Below are positions 60,279-64,000 of a stretch of 64,000 nucleotides of DNA, piece after piece; within the stretch, counting starts at the first letter, position 1, and every line of letters starts with the position of its first letter. The stretch comes from Georgenia sp. TF02-10 (GTDB taxonomy: Bacteria; Actinomycetota; Actinomycetes; Actinomycetales; Actinomycetaceae): contig NZ_CP094289.1 of NCBI RefSeq assembly GCF_022759505.1, forward strand, positions 2,666,001 through 2,730,000. The letters are read 5' to 3'. The position numbers and the translations under genes were made by a program. Below the pieces are notes generated by a model. That model was not told the origin of the DNA. It searched no databases and worked only from the letters and a program-made list of their open reading frames with translations.

Positions 60279-61232
60279 TCACGGCTCCTTGCGCATGCCG
60301 CGCAGCTGCACCACGTAGGCGATCACCATGGTGATCAGGCCCATGATGATGGCCACGGTCGCGGAGTAGTTGTACTGCTGGCCGGAGAACGACAGCGAGT
60401 AGGCGTACAGGTTGGGCGTGAACGACGTCGTGATGGCGTTCGGGGCGAGCGACTGCAGGATGCTGGGCTCGTTGAAGAGCTGGAAGCTGCCGATGATCGA
60501 GAAGATCGTGGCGATGACGAGGGCACCGCGGATGGCCGGCAGCTTGATGGCCGTGATGACCCGCCACTGACCGGCGCCGTCGATCTCCGCGGCCTCGTAC
60601 AGCGAGTGCGGCACGACGCGCAGCGCGGAGTAGAAGATCAGCATGTTGTAGCCGACGAACTCCCAGGTGACGATGTTGCCGATCGCCGCCAGGACGAGGT
60701 CCGGGGACAGGGGGTTCGGCAGGCTGACGCCCAGGGCGTCGTTGATGTTCCCGACCAGGCCGAACCGCGTGCCATACATGAATCCCCACATGAGGGCGGC
60801 CACCACGGCCGGCACCGCGTAGGGCATGAAGATCGAGATGCGGAAGAAGCTCTTGCCGTACAGGCGGCCGCTGTCCAGGGCGAGCGCCACCAGCAGCGCG
60901 ATGCCGAGCATGATCGGCACCTGCACCACGAGGAAGAGCGAGACCCGGCCGAGGCCCTCCCAGAACTGCGGGTCCTGCAGCGCCTGGGCGTAGTTGTCCA
61001 GGCCCACGAAGGTGGTGCCGCCGACCAGCTGCGAGCGGAACACCGACAGGTACAGCGAGTACAGGATCGGGGCCAGGAACACCAGCGCGAACACCAGCAT
61101 GAACGGGCCGACGAACATCCACCCGGTCCAGCGTCGGCGGCTGCGGCGCCGCCGGGTGGCGGTGGGTGTCGAGGAGGCCGGAGCGGCTGCGGCCACGGTG
61201 GGCGGCGAGGATGCCGGAGCGTCTGCGGTCAC
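60279..61232 (-). CDS. Sugar ABC transporter permease (MalF-type)
   Basis: A 317-residue permease. An Ala/Pro/Arg-rich leader precedes helix 1 (GWMFVGPFMLVFALVFLAPILYSLYLSVFRSQLVGG). The EAA loop is PHSLYEAAEIDGAGQWRVITAIKLPAIRGAL, and GSFQLFNEPSILQSLAPNAITTSFTPNLYAYSLSFSGQQYNY follows. The start is GTG 61232, with GAGGACC upstream and 25 bp below the LacI-type operator. First gene of the operon permease-permease-binding protein-GH35. Confidence 0.92.
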   Translation of the reverse strand: MTADAPASSPPTVAAAAPASSTPTATRRRRSRRRWTGWMFVGPFMLVFALVFLAPILYSLYLSVFRSQLVGGTTFVGLDNYAQALQDPQFWEGLGRVSLFLVVQVPIMLGIALLVALALDSGRLYGKSFFRISIFMPYAVPAVVAALMWGFMYGTRFGLVGNINDALGVSLPNPLSPDLVLAAIGNIVTWEFVGYNMLIFYSALRVVPHSLYEAAEIDGAGQWRVITAIKLPAIRGALVIATIFSIIGSFQLFNEPSILQSLAPNAITTSFTPNLYAYSLSFSGQQYNYSATVAIIMGLITMVIAYVVQLRGMRKEP

Positions 61233-61256
61233 GGGATGAGGTCCTCAGGTCGAGGG

Positions 61257-61270
61257 TGTTAACGTCAACA
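61257..61270. promoter_or_regulatory. LacI-type operator between the galactoside operon and its regulator
   Basis: TGTTAACGTCAACA: a 14-bp palindrome with a central CG and one mismatched pair, the classic LacI/GalR operator form. It sits 25 bp before the permease start and about 90 bp before the divergent LacI gene, so it can control both. Confidence 0.75.
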
Positions 61271-61359
61271 TCGTAGCGAGGTGGCTAGGGTGCTCCGCAA
61301 GCCGGCGGGGTGTCAAGGCGGACCCGGGAGCTACGTGGCCCCTCGAGATGGAGGTGTTG

Positions 61360-62385
61360 ATGGCAAGGCGCAGCGATGCCCGGCAGCGGTCGGGTCCCTC
61401 GATGGCCGACGTCGCGGCGCTGGCCGGGGTGTCCGCGCAGACCGTCTCGCGGGTCTCGATGGGGCTGGACAACGTGGCCCCCCCGACGCGGGAGAAGGTG
61501 CTCGCCGCGATGGGACAGCTCGGGTACGCGCCGAACGGTGCGGCCCGCGCCCTGCGGTACGGGAGCTTCGGGACGATCGGCATGATCGCCCACCGGCTGG
61601 CCCGGACCGGCGAGTCGCGCACGGTCGAGGCGGTGGTCGAGGCGGCGCGCGCCCGGGGCTACACGGTCACGCTCGTCGACCTGGAGAGCCCCTCCCCGGG
61701 CGACGTCTCGGCCGCCGTCGCCCGGCTCTCCCACCAGGCGATCGACGGCCTGGTCATCGTGCGCGCCGAGATCGCCACGCCCGAGACGCTCGCGCTCCCC
61801 CGGCGGCTCCCCGTCGTGGTGTCCGACTCCCGCTTCGTCGGCCACCACCCCGCCGTCGGCGCCGACCAGACCGGCGGCGTCCGCCTCGCGGTCCAGCACC
61901 TGCTCGACCTCGGCCACCGCACCGTCCACCACCTCGCCGGCCCGGCGGACTCCGGGCCCGCGCAGCTGCGGGTCGAGGCGTGGCGGGCGACGCTCGCCGA
62001 GGCGGGCCGGCCGGTCCCCGCCGTCGCGGAAGGGGACTGGACCGCCGCCGCCGGGTACCAGATCGGGCACCGCCTGGCCGCCGACCCCGACGTCACCGCG
62101 GTCCTCTGCGCCAACGACGAGACCGCCACCGGCGTCCTGCACGCCTTCCACGAGGCCGGCCGGCGGGTGCCCGACGACGTCTCGGTCGTTGGGTTCGACG
62201 GCATCCTGCTCGCCGAGCACCTGCTGCCACCGCTGACCACCGTCGCGCAGGACTTCGACGAGATCGGCCGGCGGCTCGTCGACCTCCTCCTGCGTCAGGT
62301 CCGCGACGGCGAGGACCTGACCGGGGCGCACGAGGAGGTGCCCACCCGCCTGGTGGTGCGGGCGAGCACGGCCCCGCCGCGCTAG
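61360..62385 (+). CDS. LacI-family regulator of the beta-galactoside locus
   Basis: A 341-residue LacI/GalR protein. The HTH and hinge are SMADVAALAGVSAQTVSRVSMGLDNVAPPTREKVLAAMGQLGYAPNGAARALRYGSFGTIGMIAH. The sensor includes PVVVSDSRFVGHHPAVGADQTGGVRLAVQHLLDLGHRTVHHLAGP and VPDDVSVVGFDGILLAEHLLPPLTTVAQDFDEIGRRLVDLLLRQV. ATG 61360 is preferred over 61348 because GGAGG (61350-61354) is correctly spaced. Its TAG shares CTAG with the stop of the convergent GH42 gene. The operator at 61257 lies between it and the transporter operon. Confidence 0.93.
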   Translation: MARRSDARQRSGPSMADVAALAGVSAQTVSRVSMGLDNVAPPTREKVLAAMGQLGYAPNGAARALRYGSFGTIGMIAHRLARTGESRTVEAVVEAARARGYTVTLVDLESPSPGDVSAAVARLSHQAIDGLVIVRAEIATPETLALPRRLPVVVSDSRFVGHHPAVGADQTGGVRLAVQHLLDLGHRTVHHLAGPADSGPAQLRVEAWRATLAEAGRPVPAVAEGDWTAAAGYQIGHRLAADPDVTAVLCANDETATGVLHAFHEAGRRVPDDVSVVGFDGILLAEHLLPPLTTVAQDFDEIGRRLVDLLLRQVRDGEDLTGAHEEVPTRLVVRASTAPPR

Positions 62386-64000
62386 CGCCCCATCACCACC
62401 GCGACGCCGTAGGGCTCGAGCATGCCCGCCCCCTCGAACGCCGCGCCGGTCAGCAGGTCCTGGCCCGAGAGCTCCAGGCGGACGGCCTGGCTCTGGCCGG
62501 TGGTGTTCACCAGGAACGTGAGCGCCGTGCCGTCCTCCCGGACCCGGCGGGAGAGCTCGACGCCGGCCGGCAGGTCGTGGCCCACCACGCCGGTCCCGTC
62601 CAGCAGGGCGTCGACGGTGAGCCGGGTACCGACCTCGTCGGGGAAGGACGCCGAGTAGAGCACGCCGCCGCCGCTCCCGGACGGCCGGAAGGTCAGCGCG
62701 GGCGAGCCGGCGTAGTACTCGCCGGCGTACCGCGCGAGGACCTGCGTCCCGTCGTCGGCGCGGACGACGTCGCACAGGACGGTGCCGTGCGCGCCGTCGT
62801 CGCCCGCCGACGCCGCGTCGCCGAAGGCCAGGGGGACGGTTCGCGACGGCGGGAGCGCGTCGGTCTCCTCGACCCAGACGCCCGCAAGGTCGCGCAGCGG
62901 CACCGGCGCCTGGCCGAGGTGCAGCCGGTCGTGCTCATCGACGAGGCCGGTCATCGGGGTCAGCAGCAGGCGGCCGCCGTCGGCGACGTACCGGCGCAGG
63001 CCCTCGGCCAACCCCTCCGGCAGCATGTACAGGCACGGGGCGACGACCGCGGCGTAGCCGTCGAACGGCCCGGTGGCCGGCACGACGTCCACCGGGACGT
63101 TGCGCCGGTGGAGCTCGGCATACCAGCGCTCGACCTCCCGCACGTACTCCAGGGACCGGCTCGGCCCCGCCGAGTACCCGATCGCCCACCGGGAGGGCCA
63201 GTCGAAGACGACGGCCACGGACCCGTGCTCGACGCGGCTGCCCACGACCTGCGGCGAGACCCGCGCGAGCTCGGCCCCGAGCTCGGCGACCTCCCGGAAG
63301 GTCCGGGTGCTGCCCGTGCCGTCCGTGCCGATGACCGCGCCGTGGAACTTCTCGCACCCGGCACGGGACTGCCGGAGCTGGAAGAACTGCACGGTGTCGG
63401 CGCCCCGGGCGACCGCCTGCCACGACTGCTGACGCATCTGGCCGGGGCGCTTCAGCGAGTTGTAGGGCTGCCAGTTCTGCCGGGACGGGGTCTGCTCCAT
63501 CAGCATGAACGGCCGCTGGCGGCCGACGGCGCGCATGAGGTCGTGCCGCAGGGCGATCTGGGCCGGCGTCGTGTCGTGGGCGGGATAGCTGTCCCAGGAC
63601 ACCACGTCCAGGTCGTCGGACCAGGCGAAGTAGTCGTAGTCCGGGAAGGTGCCCATCATGTTCGTCGTGACGGCGCGCGCGGTGTCGAACCGCCGGATCG
63701 CGGCCTTCTCCTCGCGGAAGGAGTCCAGCACGCTGCTGCCGTAGAACCGCTGGTAGTCGAGCGCGGAGCCGGGCAGCACCGCCTTGCCGCCCGCCATCGC
63801 GTCACCGAGCTCGTTCGGCGGGAAGATCTCCTCGAAGGAGTGGTAGGTGTGGCTCCAGAAGGCCGAGTTCCAGGCGTCGTTGACCGCCTCCACGGTGCCG
63901 TAGCGCGTGCGCAGCCAGTCCCGGAAGGCCTGGGCGCACAGGTCGCACCAGCAGAACCCGCCGTACTCGTTCGACACGTGCCAGGCCACCAGGCTCGGGA
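62382..64000 (-). CDS. GH42 beta-galactosidase, C-terminal part (cut by window edge)
   Basis: About 539 visible residues of a family-42 beta-galactosidase. WHVSNEYGGFCWCDLCAQAFRDWLRTRYGTVEAVNDAWNSAFWSHTYHSFEEI contains the acid/base Glu of the SNEYG motif and the Cys cluster that binds zinc in this family. The nucleophile Glu is in RPFMLMEQTPSRQNW. The trimerisation domain (VVAPCLYMLPEGLAEGLRRYVADGGRLLLTPMTGLVDEHDRLHLGQAP) and the C-terminal beta domain follow to the TAG at 62384. The N-terminal part of the barrel is outside the window. With GH35 it gives the locus two unrelated galactosidases. Confidence 0.93.
   Translation of the reverse strand, partial: PSLVAWHVSNEYGGFCWCDLCAQAFRDWLRTRYGTVEAVNDAWNSAFWSHTYHSFEEIFPPNELGDAMAGGKAVLPGSALDYQRFYGSSVLDSFREEKAAIRRFDTARAVTTNMMGTFPDYDYFAWSDDLDVVSWDSYPAHDTTPAQIALRHDLMRAVGRQRPFMLMEQTPSRQNWQPYNSLKRPGQMRQQSWQAVARGADTVQFFQLRQSRAGCEKFHGAVIGTDGTGSTRTFREVAELGAELARVSPQVVGSRVEHGSVAVVFDWPSRWAIGYSAGPSRSLEYVREVERWYAELHRRNVPVDVVPATGPFDGYAAVVAPCLYMLPEGLAEGLRRYVADGGRLLLTPMTGLVDEHDRLHLGQAPVPLRDLAGVWVEETDALPPSRTVPLAFGDAASAGDDGAHGTVLCDVVRADDGTQVLARYAGEYYAGSPALTFRPSGSGGGVLYSASFPDEVGTRLTVDALLDGTGVVGHDLPAGVELSRRVREDGTALTFLVNTTGQSQAVRLELSGQDLLTGAAFEGAGMLEPYGVAVVMGR

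Noticed and set aside
1-64000. tRNA, rRNA, prophage, plasmid origin or classical defence system
   Set aside because: I saw no cloverleaf, ribosomal RNA, phage structural, replication or recognised defence genes. The DUF222/HNH protein alone is not evidence of a defence island.

Overview
The window is about 64 kb of very high-GC DNA from an actinomycete. Strong G/C third-position bias, many GTG starts, ATGA/GTGA stop-start overlaps, an F420-dependent oxidoreductase, a DUF222/HNH protein and many LacI-type sugar operons support this. The gene set fits a carbohydrate-degrading member of the Micrococcales (Georgenia, Beutenbergia or Cellulomonas-like), but the genus is an inference. I found no rRNA, tRNA or CRISPR array.

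Layout. Region 1-7 kb holds housekeeping and stress genes: two paralogous APC permeases, a MazG-like pyrophosphohydrolase, GNAT acetyltransferase, DUF1345 membrane protein, F420 oxidoreductase, universal stress protein and AlkA-like glycosylase. Region 7.3-11.9 kb holds an IclR regulator convergent with an operon of zinc alcohol dehydrogenase, small dehydrogenase subunit, GMC flavoprotein and PEBP-like protein. Region 12-17.4 kb has a regulator/membrane-protein pair with a probable leaderless promoter, a DUF222/HNH protein and small genes, one with an in-frame amber stop.

Region 17.4-44.9 kb is a run of sugar-utilisation modules. First is a long minus-strand operon (26.7 down to 17.5 kb): 2-hydroxyacid dehydrogenase, DUF2264 protein, CUT1 sugar ABC transporter, YesL/DUF624 protein and ThuA protein. 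Its second permease gene is split by an IS630-family element. It is divergent from a heparinase II/III-like enzyme and two regulators. Next, an NMT1-type ABC transporter (34.7-31.8 kb) is divergent from an operon of Gfo/Idh/MocA oxidoreductase, DUF993 protein and sugar isomerase-like TIM barrel (35.1-38.7 kb). Last, a LacI regulator precedes a CUT1 transporter and a GH172/DUF2961 protein (39.4-45.0 kb). LacI-type operators with a GGAAAGCG core occur at the promoters of the first two modules and, as a pair inside a perfect 66-bp palindrome, in the gap before the third, suggesting shared control.

Region 45-49 kb is disturbed. A second IS630 copy splits a small membrane-protein gene, and a VOC-family gene is frameshifted. 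Every AGCT tetramer of the intact IS copy is altered in this second copy, which looks like a systematic, modification-linked sequence error rather than mutation. At 49 kb a guanidine-III riboswitch sits directly in front of an SMR (Gdx-type) exporter. Then come a ChaB-family protein, a PoxB-like ThDP enzyme, an aspartate ammonia-lyase plus Dcu dicarboxylate transporter operon, and a DoxX protein.

Region 55.8-64 kb is a beta-galactoside locus: a CUT1 ABC transporter and GH35 beta-galactosidase in one minus-strand operon, a divergent LacI regulator with an operator between them, and a convergent GH42 beta-galactosidase that runs off the window. Short GC-rich tandem repeats of 10-57 bp are scattered through many gaps and some coding regions.
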